From Gonium pectorale (taxonomy: Eukaryota > Chlorophyta > Chlorophyceae > Chlamydomonadales > Volvocaceae), in the NCBI GenBank assembly GCA_001584585.1, contig LSYV01000003.1, positions 1,542,025 to 1,606,024 of the forward strand: 64,000 nucleotides of DNA. The letters are read 5' to 3'. The notes beneath the pieces are model-generated. The model worked only from the letters and a program-made list of their open reading frames with translations, made no database searches and was not told where the DNA came from. Below, in pieces: positions 23,601-33,689 of the stretch (within the stretch, counting starts at the first letter, position 1; the number at the start of each line of letters is the position of its first letter). Made by a program: the position numbers and the translations under genes.

Positions 23601-26600
23601 AGTAACGAGCAGGTGGCAGGTGGCAATTGTGTTGCCGACGCGCCGGGCATCCGAGGCCCGCTCCTTGCTTGCCCTTGCTAACCTCTGTATGAGCATGCAG
23701 ATCTTAGCCGTCAGGTCGGGCTTGAACTCGGTGTCGCTAACGGCCAGGTAGTCAAGCAGCTCCCGCGTGAGCGTGCGGATGTTGGCCTCGTTCACCAGGC
23801 TGTACACCAGCTCCAGTGCGCGCCGCCGGATGGACACGTCCGCGTCCTTGACGCACTCCACGATGGTGGCGCGATGCCGCTGGACGGCCTGCGGTCCAGG
23901 ATGAGTTGCCGGCGGTCATGCGCCGGAAGTGGTTGGGTGGCTGCAGCCCGGCGTGCAGGTTACCGTACTCCTCAGCAACAGCACTATGGCGTAGACGGGG
24001 TTGTCCTGCGAGCCATCCGAAACGATGGCGCTGTCCCGCCTATTTCTCAGTGCCCCCGGGCAACTGCCATGCGCACCAGCGCGGGCCCACCCAGCTGAGC
24101 AACCTCCGCCCGCCCGCCTAACGAGCCCACGCCACCCACCTGCGTGTCCACGCTGACCACCTTTGCGAGCGTGTTGAGCGCCACGTAGCGGATGTTGTTG
24201 TCGCGGTTGGCCAGGAAGCGGCCCAAAATGTTGATGGCCAGCACGCGCAGGCCGCCGATGGACTCGATGCCCATGATGGTCTGCACCGCCTCGTACAGGA
24301 TAGCGTTGCCCGCGTTGCGATTGGCCTCGATGTTGGAGGCAACCTGACAGCGGGATGTGCACGCATAAGATATGGCTCTTGCCACCTCCCTTGAGAGTAA
24401 CAGGGCCTCATCGGGAGAGACAGGAGGCGGCCCGCAGGCAAAGCGTCAAGTGCCAGAGCGCGTATGCGAGGCCGTGGCACACGCATATGCAAACCTTGTG
24501 AAGTGGGCCTAGCGTACGCATCTAGCTCATGTTGCCGCGTGCATTTTCACCTAGCAGCTCAGCTGCCGCAGATGCGCTTACAGTTCGCACGCTGGCGCAT
24601 GGCGCCAGCTGCCGAAGGCGCCACGGACTGGACCTCCAAGATGGGCTACCTGACATGCACCATCGCGCGACTCACTGCGGCACCATCACCTCGTCTACGA
24701 ATGCGCCCCTCCCTACCGGCGCCGGCACCTTACCCGACCTGTCTACAGCCCCGGCTCACCTGCGCCAGGATGTCGCTCATGGCGTCGCTCGACTCGGTGT
24801 GGCCGCGCCCCAACAGCCGCAGCAGCCGCAGCATCTTGACCTGCGTGTGTGTGTGGGGGCATCAGAGGATAGGGAGGCGTTCTCGAGAGAGAGACCGCAG
24901 GCGCATATCACCCCCAACCGGTGAAGGCGAAGTCACGTAAGCTTCCCAGCGTGTGGGGCGGGGGAGGTGAGTGCGAGCGGTAGGGCAGGACGGACGCGGG
25001 TAAGATGTCGGACGCACAAGCATTTCACCACAGGGGAAACATAGTACGCACGCCAGCCCTTGGCATTGATGTGGCGCAAAGGAGCGTCGTGGCCGCCGGC
25101 GGACGCTCGCCGCCTCGACACAGCCACGTCGGGCCCTCCCAGCTGCCCGCATCTTACACGATTAGGACGCATGCCACAGTCGTTGCTGATCCCATGCCGC
25201 AATCAATTCCAGAAGGCCGTCGACATTTCTATCTAGTGACTCATCGACCATCGTTATGGTCACAGAGCTCTCCAAAGTCCAAACCGGTGCACACACACAC
25301 ACACACACCTGCAGGAAGGGGTTCGTAATGCCTCCGATGTCGTGCTCGGGCGACACGCCCGGCTGCAGCAGGCTGCGCAGCACGCGGCACAGCGCCGGCA
25401 CGAAGGGCCGGTACTTGGCCACGACGCTGCCGTCCAGCTCCAGAATCTGGGTTACACGCGGAAGACGATCAGGCGACGATGGAGCGGGCAGCAGCTTGCG
25501 GTTGGCATGCTGCCGACACAGTGATGTAAGCGTGCAGCCTAGGGGCACCGCGCACTGCCCATATGGTCGATAAGTGAGGTGTAAGCATGCCATGCGGATC
25601 CGCATCCCCTCCGGCTGAACCGCTTTCGCGTGCCCAACGATACCATACCGCAACCCAGTCCCAGTCGTTGCCAGGGCACTGCACGGCCCCAGGCAGCCCT
25701 ATGGCCTGCCGATCACCAAGCCAGGCTCGCCCCGAGCCACCTGCAGCATGAGCGTAGCGCCACCCAACTGCACCGCCTGGCTGCGGTCGTTCAGCAGCTC
25801 AGCCGCCTTGTCAACGAACTGCTCCAGCAGGTCCGGCACCTTTTTTACCACCCTGCCAGGACGAGAGCCACGCCGCCACACGCAAGGTTTGCACGGGCTC
25901 CAGGTTAGCGCGTGTCCATAGTCACAACGTAGGCCATGCCAACTGGGAATGGACTGCAGGGCGCATGCCGTGCGTGTCACATCCTAGCGCCAGCTATTAG
26001 GGTTCGGTGTGCCGGGGAGCAGAGACGCGCTGGTTGTCCTGCTACAGATCCCTTGAAGGATGTGTGACAGGAGGCAAGCAGGATCAGACGCCACGCGAGG
26101 CGCCCGTCTGGGGATGGGTGCAACTACCCTGCCGATGCCATTAGACATCTGACAGCTCAGTTCCCTCAAAGCACCTACAGACAGCCCCTCCATTGTCTTC
26201 CACAGCCCCTGCAGCCTGCTTCAGGGTCAAGTCCCTTCCGCACCTGATTGCACACAAGGCTGCCTTCTTCCGGATGTACGGCGCCGGGCAGTCCATGAGC
26301 TTCTCCACGTCAGGAGCCAGGTCCCTGGCCATCTCTGCAATGCCATGTGAGGAGCGGTACACGGCTCAACGCCTCTCCCAAACGAAGCAAAGAAAGGGTG
26401 GCGTGCATCAGCTCAGCTAAAATGCGGGGTGTTCGCTTACAGGGTGGGCACGGGTGTCACGGGTGGGGTGTGCGGGTGCACGGGTGCGGCCTCACCTGCC
26501 GAGCAGATATTGCCTAGGGCCACTAGAGCCAGGCCCACGATGTACATGTTCTTTGTATTGTTGAGGTCCATCTTCAGGGAGTTTGTCACGAGCATGAGCA

Positions 26601-27072
26601 CCTCCTGGCGCTCGTCCAGCAAAATCATGAGCCCCAGGTACCCCATGCGCTGCACAGGGGGAGCACCACATCCAGGGGATTCTAAAACATCGGGTCGGGG
26701 GCTTGACGTGAAGGCTTCTTGCACAACGCCCCCTTGCGTAGGCGTGGCACACCCGAAGGTTGGGCACACCCACGCTGGACGACGTGATCACTGAAGCCGG
26801 TGTTTGTGCCAAAAATTTCACCGCTGTTTCACCTTCTCCGGGAAGCCAGAGCCCGCGATTAGCTTAAGCGTCTCCATCTGTCCGAAGTGCGTGGGATAGC
26901 CCAGCATGTGGATATACATGAGCTTTGCGACATTACGGTGCCGGTAGGATTGATCCTGCTCCCTGAACGCCTCGCGCAGGGCAGCGCTTTCTTTCGCGAT
27001 GACTTCGCGCTCCTCTGCGGCCGTCTTGCAGCCACGCACGGCCTTGATCAATTCACGCAGCCGGATTGACAT
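20653..27072 (-). CDS. AP1G: AP-1 complex subunit gamma (gamma-adaptin)
   Basis: Sixteen minus-strand exons give 881 residues: 26833-27072, 26496-26649, 26244-26334, 25741-25852, 25309-25446, 24760-24840, 24140-24343, 23683-23888, 23469-23523, 23036-23281, 22691-22798, 22397-22461, 22003-22244, 21581-21831, 21182-21418, 20653-20868. Landmarks are [78 protein letters not shown] and [12 protein letters not shown]. An Ala/Pro-rich hinge carries DDLLNLLG and DDLDALLGG. The ear ends [20 protein letters not shown] and NNFP-like SNFPPGY. Gamma is the large subunit of the AP-1 clathrin adaptor, which sorts cargo at the trans-Golgi and endosomes: trunk residues up to about 590, then hinge, then ear that recruits accessory proteins. 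Length is normal for the family. The gene is divergent from the MTHFR-like gene, with 343 bases between start codons. Confidence 0.95.
25290..25308. repeat. (CA)n microsatellite at an AP1G splice donor
   Basis: About nine CA units abut the exon ending at 25309. On the coding strand the intron therefore begins with GTGTGTGT repeated, and the donor GT is the first unit of the microsatellite. Confidence 0.8.
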
Positions 27073-27317
27073 TTTGCGGTGTCAAAATAGGACTGTGACG
27101 GACTACTGCATTTCTTCCTCGCCCCACTGTCCGCCTGTCAGAGCTACTAGCGTAGTAGTTTATCCCTTACGTTTGTGATACTATATTCTAGTCTAAAATT
27201 AGAGGCAAGTGGGCACGACGGGTGCAAACCCTGCTGTTGTGCAGTTAAGAAGCCGGTGGAAGGGGGGACCTCTTCAACACACTTGAGTAGCGGCAAACAT
27301 ACGCATACACACTATTG

Positions 27318-27325
27318 TATATAAA
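27318..27325 (+). promoter_or_regulatory. TATA-like element upstream of the MTHFR-like gene
   Basis: TATATAAA lies 98 bases before the proposed start codon at 27416, inside the 343-base region shared with divergently transcribed AP1G. Position and sequence fit a core promoter for the plus-strand gene. This is inferred from sequence only. Confidence 0.45.
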
Positions 27326-27415
27326 CCCAGCACTGGCCTCGGCAGCTGCCACACGTAACACAGCGGACTTCTTGCTACGATGACACCTTCCGCTAGAGGA
27401 ACAGCTTAGCTCCCA

Positions 27416-29630
27416 ATGTCTCTCGCTCCCACCATTAAGGCCCCGCCCACCCCGGCGTTTTCGAAGAGGCACATGGCGCACACAATGCCGCTTCTTGCGG
27501 GTACCGTCCGTCGTGCAGCGGCGACGACCAGGGCAGCGGCTTTCTCCAGCAGCGCAGGGGAGGCAGGTTCCTGGATGCTGACATTGGAGCGCGGTATCGG
27601 GAAGGCGTATGGAGCGGAAGCGGACCTGCAGGCGACGGCCGCTTTCCGTGGGGAGGTGTTTCCGGACCTCCCAATTGCCACCACTTGGCAGAACTTGGGC
27701 AAGGCCCTGACAGGGTGAGGCTGTGGGGACACGACAGAAGGGGAAGGCAAGACGCAACGTACCCAGAACTACTCAGCACGGGTCATGCAATACTCGTAAT
27801 TGCACCTCGATCAGTTGCGGTACCATACGCGTTTTGTCCCAACCGCTGACCCCGTACCATGGCCCCCTGCCCCGTGGCAATGCAGCTCCTTGCAGGCCTC
27901 GGCCACTGCCGACCCCGCGCCGCCCTTTACACACTACACCACGCGCCCGGGCGCCCTGAAGGTGGTCACGGTCGCCGCCAACCTGCGCAGCGAGCGGGAG
28001 ATCGAGAGGCGAGTGCTGGCGGCTGCTGGCGAGCAGGCGGAGGCAGCAGGGGGCCAACGAGCCGACGCGCTTCTCTGTGTGTCGGGGTCACACCCCGTGC
28101 GGACTCTGCCCCTCGCGACAAGGTGCGGGACAGTCGACGTGAGAGGAGACTGGGCCCTGTCATGGTGGTGCGCCTGCCCGGTTCCCGGTTGTGCTGCTTG
28201 CCGGTACCACCCCACACCCTTAAACCACGAAACAAGTTGATGGATGCCGTCTGCCGTGCCGAACTTTGTGGATGAGCGTCGCTGAGTTGAACTATGAACG
28301 GGTTTTCTTATGGATGCTTGGGCGCTGTCGGAGCGTGCTGCTGACGCATGTTTCTGTGGCCGCATGTACCTCCCAGGCGGTTAGCGTAACCGCCTATGTA
28401 CGGTGGGATCCGTCCCTGTGTGACCTCATGACAGGTTCCTCCGGAGCAGCCTGGACACGCTACGCGTCGCCACGCGGCTTAAGGAAGCTGGTCACATCCA
28501 CCCCGGCACGCAGCTGTGGGCGGTGGCCAACCCCAATACGGAGCGGGATGCGGTGCTGCTTGAACGCAAGGTGCGTGGGTTGTGCTGAGCAGACCATGGC
28601 CCCACTTGCAATACGGTGTGTGGCGTCCGGCGCCTGATAATGAGCACATCTGCACTTGTGACGGTAGTACAGGTGGGCTGCGCTCGGGTTGGGTTCGAGA
28701 GTCCACCTTTGCGCTGTGCAAGCCCCTTGAAGGGGCATGGCAAACGGCATCCGCCGAGCGTGCCCTAGCTCTGTGGACGCACAGGTTCTAACCAACGATG
28801 GGCGCTCCCTGATGCTTGCGCCCTTGGCTTCTGCCACGGACGGTCCCTGTGCTGCAAGCAGGCCTCTCTGGGCGCCAGCGCGGTCCTGACTCAGCCGCCC
28901 CTGGACTGGCCCGCCTACTTGGCCTGGCTGGACGACGTGGAGCGACGTGGCCTTCTACGGCCCGCCCCGCAAACGGAATCCGCATCGGCGAGACCAGCTG
29001 CTGGGTCCGTGCATCCAACAGCCGGCTCGGGCTCCGTGCTGCAGCAGCTTCAGCAGCGGTCGCCGGCGGAGGGCTCCAAAGGGCAGGCGGGGCCGAGTGG
29101 CTCGGCGCTGTCGCCTACGGCTGATGCCGCGGCGAGTGTGGGCCATAGTGCGGGGCGCCTGCGGCTGCTGGTGGGTCACCCGGTGATCAGCTCGGCGGCC
29201 AACCTTTCCTTCTGGGTCGCTTTGAGTGGATGTGGGGGCTCGGCAGCCGCGCGCGCCCTGCTAGCTGACGCTGTGGCCGCTGAGGCAGAGGGCAAGGACG
29301 CCGCAGCCCGACATATGATGGCCTACAATCAGCAGCTCGTCTCGCAGGTGCGCTCTCAACGCATCCGGTGTGTTGGGCATCGCGGCGTCCTGGAACCGGC
29401 CGTGTGACGTTTACATACCACATAGTCGTATAACAATTGGCACGCAGTGGGATACATGAACGGTCCGCCGATTAAGGACAACCAGTGCCATCCCACTGCC
29501 ACGCCTGCCGCAGGTACTCGCACGCGGCGGCGTGGCGGGAATGCACGTCATGCCCATTACCAAGGCAGCCAAGCGAATCGTCCAGGCCATGCTAACAGAC
29601 GGGACACTGCCGCGCTCCGAACAGCACTAG
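27416..29630 (+). CDS. Methylenetetrahydrofolate-reductase-like TIM-barrel protein, organelle-targeted
   Basis: Exons 27416-27714, 27886-28122, 28435-28570, 28862-29347 and 29514-29630 give 424 residues. The N-terminus (about 45 residues rich in Ala, Arg, Thr and Ser, few acids) looks like a transit peptide. The core carries LKVVTVAANLRSEREIERRV, ADALLCVSGSHP, SLDTLRVATRLKEAG, LWAVANPNTERDAVLLERK, LGASAVLTQPPLDWPAYLAW, RLLVGHPVISSAANLSFWVA and the closing GGVAGMHVMPIT. The order of a nucleotide-loop-like SGSHP strand, an AxAVLTQP strand and a final GxHxMP strand follows the MTHFR fold. It is not the canonical two-domain MTHFR: it has a single barrel and an Ala/Gln/Ser-rich insert of about 50 residues near 28965-29130. 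Real MTHFRs reduce methylene-THF to methyl-THF with a flavin; the reaction of this branch is not evident from sequence. Confidence 0.7.
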
Positions 29631-30558
29631 CGTGCAGACATGACCGACAACAGGGCGACGCGCTGACAATGAGTAGCCAGCGATCTGGTCAAACACTGCA
29701 CGGTCCAGAGCGTAAGGGCCCTCTACGTAGTAACGGGCGGCTGGTACTAGCGCAACACCAGCACCCGTACCTTGGCAACGTGCAACACGTCAGGTGCGCA
29801 AAAACCACGGCGCCCCCTCAACATTGCGACCCCGGCAGCCCCCTGTCCAGGACATCGTTTACTAGCTGTGACTTTGGACCCACGTGGCACGCAGCGTTCC
29901 CTACGTGGAATTTGCACCACCTCCCCGACACGGTGCGAGGCATCTGTGGGGACGCACCACGGTTTCAAGGCGGAGAGCCCCTCGGCAATTGCGCCGGAAG
30001 AGGGCAGAAGCAGGCAATGCGCTCTTGTAATAATATCAAGTTCAAGTGCCTACGGCCCAACGCAATGAAGCCGCGCTGGTCGGCAGTGCGCCGGGGCCCT
30101 AAGCCTCCCGAGCACCCAAGCCTCACTTGCGGGGCACAACGGCGAAGAATGTCAGGAATGAGCAGATACGCAGATCTGTGCATGGCTTGCCCGACCGCGA
30201 AGGCATGCGTTCCTTCTACCAGGTTTTGGCAGCCGCTTAGCTACTGCCTCGCTGTCGACTACGGTACGCCTGCTGCGCCTCCAGCGAATGCGCCCCGTGG
30301 CTTGCAGGATCGCCCCCCCCCCCAAACTAAAGGCCGTGCCGGCCTCTTGGCCTTGATTAACGGCCCGGCCACACGTCATCTGGGGAAGGTTCTTACCCAG
30401 GAGACAGGCGGCGGCGCGGGGCGCGATGCCCAATGCTGCCAGCCGCTCGTCCATGGCTCCCGTCACTACTCTTTCCCACTGTTCTCTGCCTCCGAGCAAT
30501 CTGCAATCCTGCACTACCGTACAGCACATGAACCACCTCCTCACCCGAACTACCGCGC
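29631..30558. other. Convergent intergenic region
   Basis: Long open frames cross this stretch on the plus strand, but they show no conserved motif and continue the GC-driven openness seen elsewhere. It should hold the 3' UTRs of the MTHFR-like gene (+) and the 30559 gene (-). Nothing else is recognised. Confidence 0.45.
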
Positions 30559-32193
30559 TCAGGCCTTGGGCCGGGGTCCGCCCAGCATCCCCTTTAGCAG
30601 CTCGCCCGCCTCCGCGGCCTGCTCTTGAAGGTGGCGGGTCGCCACGCAGCTGTTGACCAGCACCGCGTGCGACCACTCGCGTGCCTTGGCGGCCGCGCGG
30701 TCGATGATGTCGGGCTCGGGCGCCTCAGCGTCAGCGGCGCTTGCTGCCTGGGGGCGGAGGCGAAATGTGCGAGGGTGGTCAGGGACGTGGCGCCGCCCAC
30801 ACACACCATGCACACGGGCGCGAGAGAAGCCGCACGCGGCCTCGCGGTCACACAAAGGACTATGGTCATCCGCATACTGCCCACTTAGGCTTTCCTCCGT
30901 CCGACAACGCCCCGCTTTCCCCAGCAGTAACGAAAGCACCCTCCGACTCGCATCTCCCCGACAGCACGCCATCTGACCGCCCTAGCCACGTGTACCCCTG
31001 CCCCCGCCATGGCCCCACCCGCGCGGTTCGCTCCTCCTCCGTCACCTCCAGGTCCTCCAGCACCAGCCGCCGGGCCACGTGCACCAGGTTGCGGCCCGCG
31101 CGGCTGGGCTTGACGCGCGCAGGGTCGTACAGCCGCACTACCGCATTCACGCGATGCACATCCAGCCGGGCGCGCAGGCCGCTCGCAGTAGGCGCGTCGG
31201 TGATGTGCGCCGTGGCATGGGCCTGAATGCAGATCGACACGGAGGCGTCAGCAAGACCGTCCGAACAACGCATACGCGCATCGGGTAGTACGACGGCGCA
31301 ATGGCGTAGCTACATGCGCTCCTTGAAACACAAGCCCTTATCGGCGTCCCTGCCCCGCATTGCGCAAACCTCAGCCGTTGGCCCAGCACCAGCCCCGCTG
31401 GACTCATATTTCTGTCGTACGACGAGCTCAACATGTTTCCCAGCTAGGTACCAATGCGCAAGCCGCACCTTGAGGAACACGCTTCCCGGGAAGCCGAGCT
31501 TGTCGTACACCAGCTGGGGCGGCCCCAGCCGCGGCGCCAGCTGCATGCTGTAGTTGGGCGCGTCGCGCACCAGGGTGCTGCGGTGCAGCCGCTCGGGCGG
31601 AGCAAACGTAAGCGTGAAGCCCAGGCCCCGGCCCAGCAGCCCACCCGCGGTCTCGGCCGAGGGCAAGGCCGCCGTGAAGCGCAGCTTAAGCAGGTCGGTG
31701 TTGACATAGGGCAGGCGCAGCTTCTTGCTGTAGTGCAGCTTGCGCTCGTGGGGCTCCAGTTCCAGTTTGCCACGTAGGAGGCAGTCCTGGAGGAGGGCGG
31801 GCGGGGTTGAGGGGCTGCCTTACTTACGCATGCACGGGGGCCGGGTGCAGGCAGCCAACCGCCGTTACTCCAAAGCCTGGCATCCTAAGTGACGCGGCAC
31901 GCTTGTGTCTAAGGCTGGCGCGAGGAGCCCCACACGGCGCATGGGGGACCTGCCGCTGCGTGCGGGTATTGGCGGACCTTAACAATTATCGTTGGCTTGA
32001 GCCGATCCAATGACACGAGCGGCGCCTTCTTGCGTGTGCTGTCATCGTCCACGTCCGTGAAGGAGTAACTCGCGGCCAGCCCGAGCTCGAGGAGGCTGCC
32101 CAGAGTCAGCTTTGGACTCTTGACCTTGAAGCCTAGCTGCACATCATGCAGGCCTAGCTCAAAGTGTTGGGTCTCTGCTTGACCGGTCGTCAT
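30559..32193 (-). CDS. Unrecognised conserved-looking protein, strand-rich
   Basis: Exons 31978-32193, 31469-31786, 31046-31222 and 30559-30747 on the minus strand give 299 residues. All four junctions are GT-AG and each exon is a whole number of codons, unlike the other genes here. I do not recognise the family. What is visible: an N-terminal region with alternating polar/hydrophobic residues (FELGLHDVQLGFKVKSPKLT, LLELGLAASYSFTDVDDD), then RGKLELEPHERKLHYSKKLR, FTLTFAPPERLHRSTLVRD, AHITDAP and VNAVVRLYDPARVKPS, and a C-terminal helix-like stretch (DIIDRAAAKAREWSHAVLVN). The strand alternation would suit a beta-barrel such as an organelle outer-envelope protein, but that is a guess. There is no signal peptide or hydrophobic membrane helix. 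The start is the first ATG of the first exon. Confidence 0.6.
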
Positions 32194-32861
32194 CGTGCGT
32201 GGGTGGTTGCAAGGGTCCCGATGATGGTGGTCGTGGCTTTAGCTGTCGAGTGAAGGGGGCGGACCCAAATTGGCCTGGAATTGCAGTGTGGATAAGCCTC
32301 AATTGCTATCCTTCGAGGTCTTGAATGAGGATGGTAGACTGAGACGTGCGGCGGAGAAACCAAAAAGCGTTAGGTCCAACGGTGACGGGCCTGGTGGTGG
32401 ATGAGCGGACAGAACTTACTATCATAATGTCTCATGCATTATGCATGTGCACTGAGCACGCCAGCGGGAGCCGTTCCTTGACCGGCCCACGACAAAAATA
32501 ATCCTCGGACCATACGCGATGGATCCCCTCGTGGTGGAGCTTTCATAATATATCATAAGTGAACATGAGCTGATCAGCGCTGGGCAGGGCGATGTCGGAA
32601 GGCGCTTCGAGATATGTGCACGTCGGCGAAGCCTTGCTCAAGGCAGTTCAGCGGGGAAGGGAGCGACATTCTCCCCCAATTGTGAGCCTTCGGGCGCGAA
32701 GCAGGAGCGACGGGGCGGGATGCCGGGGGGGGGCATGTGGCAGACGCCCATGTGCAGAAACTTGCGGCGACCTCTGTCAGCGACACGGTGTGCCTAGGAC
32801 GAGTGTGGAGGGCGAGACGAACCGTAATGGGTGCACGCAAGGTCTGGACTGCTTCCTTCGG
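32194..32861. other. Region left of the assembly gap
   Basis: No coding exon is supported. It holds the 5' flank of the 30559-32193 gene. Any first exon of the plus-strand hydrolase could lie here, in the gap, or just to its right. Confidence 0.4.
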
Positions 32862-32898
32862 TCGTATAACTTCGTATAATGTATGCTATACGAAGTTA
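32862..32898. other. 454 Titanium mate-pair linker (lox-type) left in the assembly
   Basis: The segment runs TCGTATAACTTCGTATAATG, then TATGCTATACGAAGTTA. It contains 33 of the 34 bases of a loxP site (32866-32899: 13-base arm, ATGTATGC spacer, 13-base arm, last base A instead of T). The preceding TCGT matches the flank of the linker used in 454 Titanium paired-end libraries as I know it. It ends 12 bases before a run of Ns. This is a library-construction artefact, not genomic DNA of the alga. Confidence 0.93.
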
Positions 32899-32910
32899 AG
32901 TCGTGGGAGG

Positions 32911-32950
32911 NNNNNNNNNNNNNNNNNNNNNNNNNNNNNNNNNNNNNNNN
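32911..32950. other. Assembly gap (40 N)
   Basis: Forty consecutive undetermined bases. The gap follows the sequencing linker and precedes low-quality-looking sequence, so the join and its true length are unreliable. The 5' end of the alpha/beta-hydrolase gene is probably affected. Confidence 0.99.
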
Positions 32951-33050
32951 ACGGTACGGACGGTAGGTGGACGGGACGGACGAACGAACGTAACGTAGGT
33001 CGGCGACGACGACGTACGTCGTCGTCGTCGTCCGTTACCGTACGGACGCG
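32951..33050. other. Probable 454 read-tail noise
   Basis: This stretch parses into 27 consecutive words, each an ordered subset of T, A, C, G ending in G (ACGG, TACGG, ACGG, TAGG, TGG and so on). That is the nucleotide flow order of 454 sequencing, as expected from background signal at a failing read end. It creates a chance perfect 24-base palindrome at 33004-33027. It should not be read as biological sequence. Confidence 0.75.
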
Positions 33051-33689
33051 CCCACCCCCCCCCCCGCCCACTGTTTTGTCGTGTTGTGGTACACGCCACC
33101 ACCTAGGGGCTCTAGCGACAGCTGAGCGCCTAGGCAGTGGCTGCATAGCCGTCACCACACGCACCCGACCCCTTGCTGGGGCTGGCTCCGCCAGCACGCC
33201 GCCTGAGCCCCAGGCGCCCACTGTCTGCCTCGGGGCATGACGCGTGATCGTTCCCAGCCTTTTACGCCCGATCAGCCAGCTGCATGCCATGTAAGGACCC
33301 TCCCGCCCCATGCCCTGGCTCTTGCCACTAGGTTAACCGTGCTGTGGTTCGGTGGCCAACGCCCTCACCGGTCGCGCCGGGTACGTCGGGGGCGTGCTTG
33401 GGGCCGTGCGGCAGCACTGTGGCCCATGGGAATTGCGCCCGACACGTGGCGCCTCCCCTGCGTGGTGCGCACGGGCAGCACGGCACCTGCAGGGCGAGCG
33501 CGTGGGGCAACATGGCCGCCCCATCGCGCACCCGATGGCACGGCCCGCTGGCTGGCGCCCGCGCGGGCCTACGGCACGGGGCCGTATCTACCTTGAAGAT
33601 GCCCGTGCCCACACGGCCGGTGGCAGGCTCCTAGCTAGCTGCCTGGCTCCATACCGGTGGGGATCCACTCCCTTCTTTCACCGCCACAG
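33051..33689. other. Region between gap and hydrolase exon
   Basis: No conserved coding sequence was recognised. The first visible hydrolase exon begins at 33690 with a phase that requires an upstream exon ending after one base of a codon; that exon was not identified here. ATG-started open frames exist (for example from 33352) but lack recognisable motifs. Confidence 0.4.

Noticed and set aside
29447..30628. 393-codon open frame on the plus strand
   Set aside because: It overlaps the last MTHFR-like exon in another frame, has no conserved motif and shows the composition of GC-driven open frames.
30559..32193. Assignment to a named chloroplast outer-envelope pore protein
   Set aside because: No specific motif of the OEP families I know could be matched; only a general strand-rich pattern is visible.
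32866..32899. A genuine Cre/lox-like recombination site
   Set aside because: The match extends into the 454 linker flank and touches an assembly gap and read-tail noise. No recombinase gene is nearby.
33004..33027. Perfect 24-base palindrome as a hairpin, origin or binding site
   Set aside because: It lies within sequence that follows the 454 flow order and is explained as read noise.
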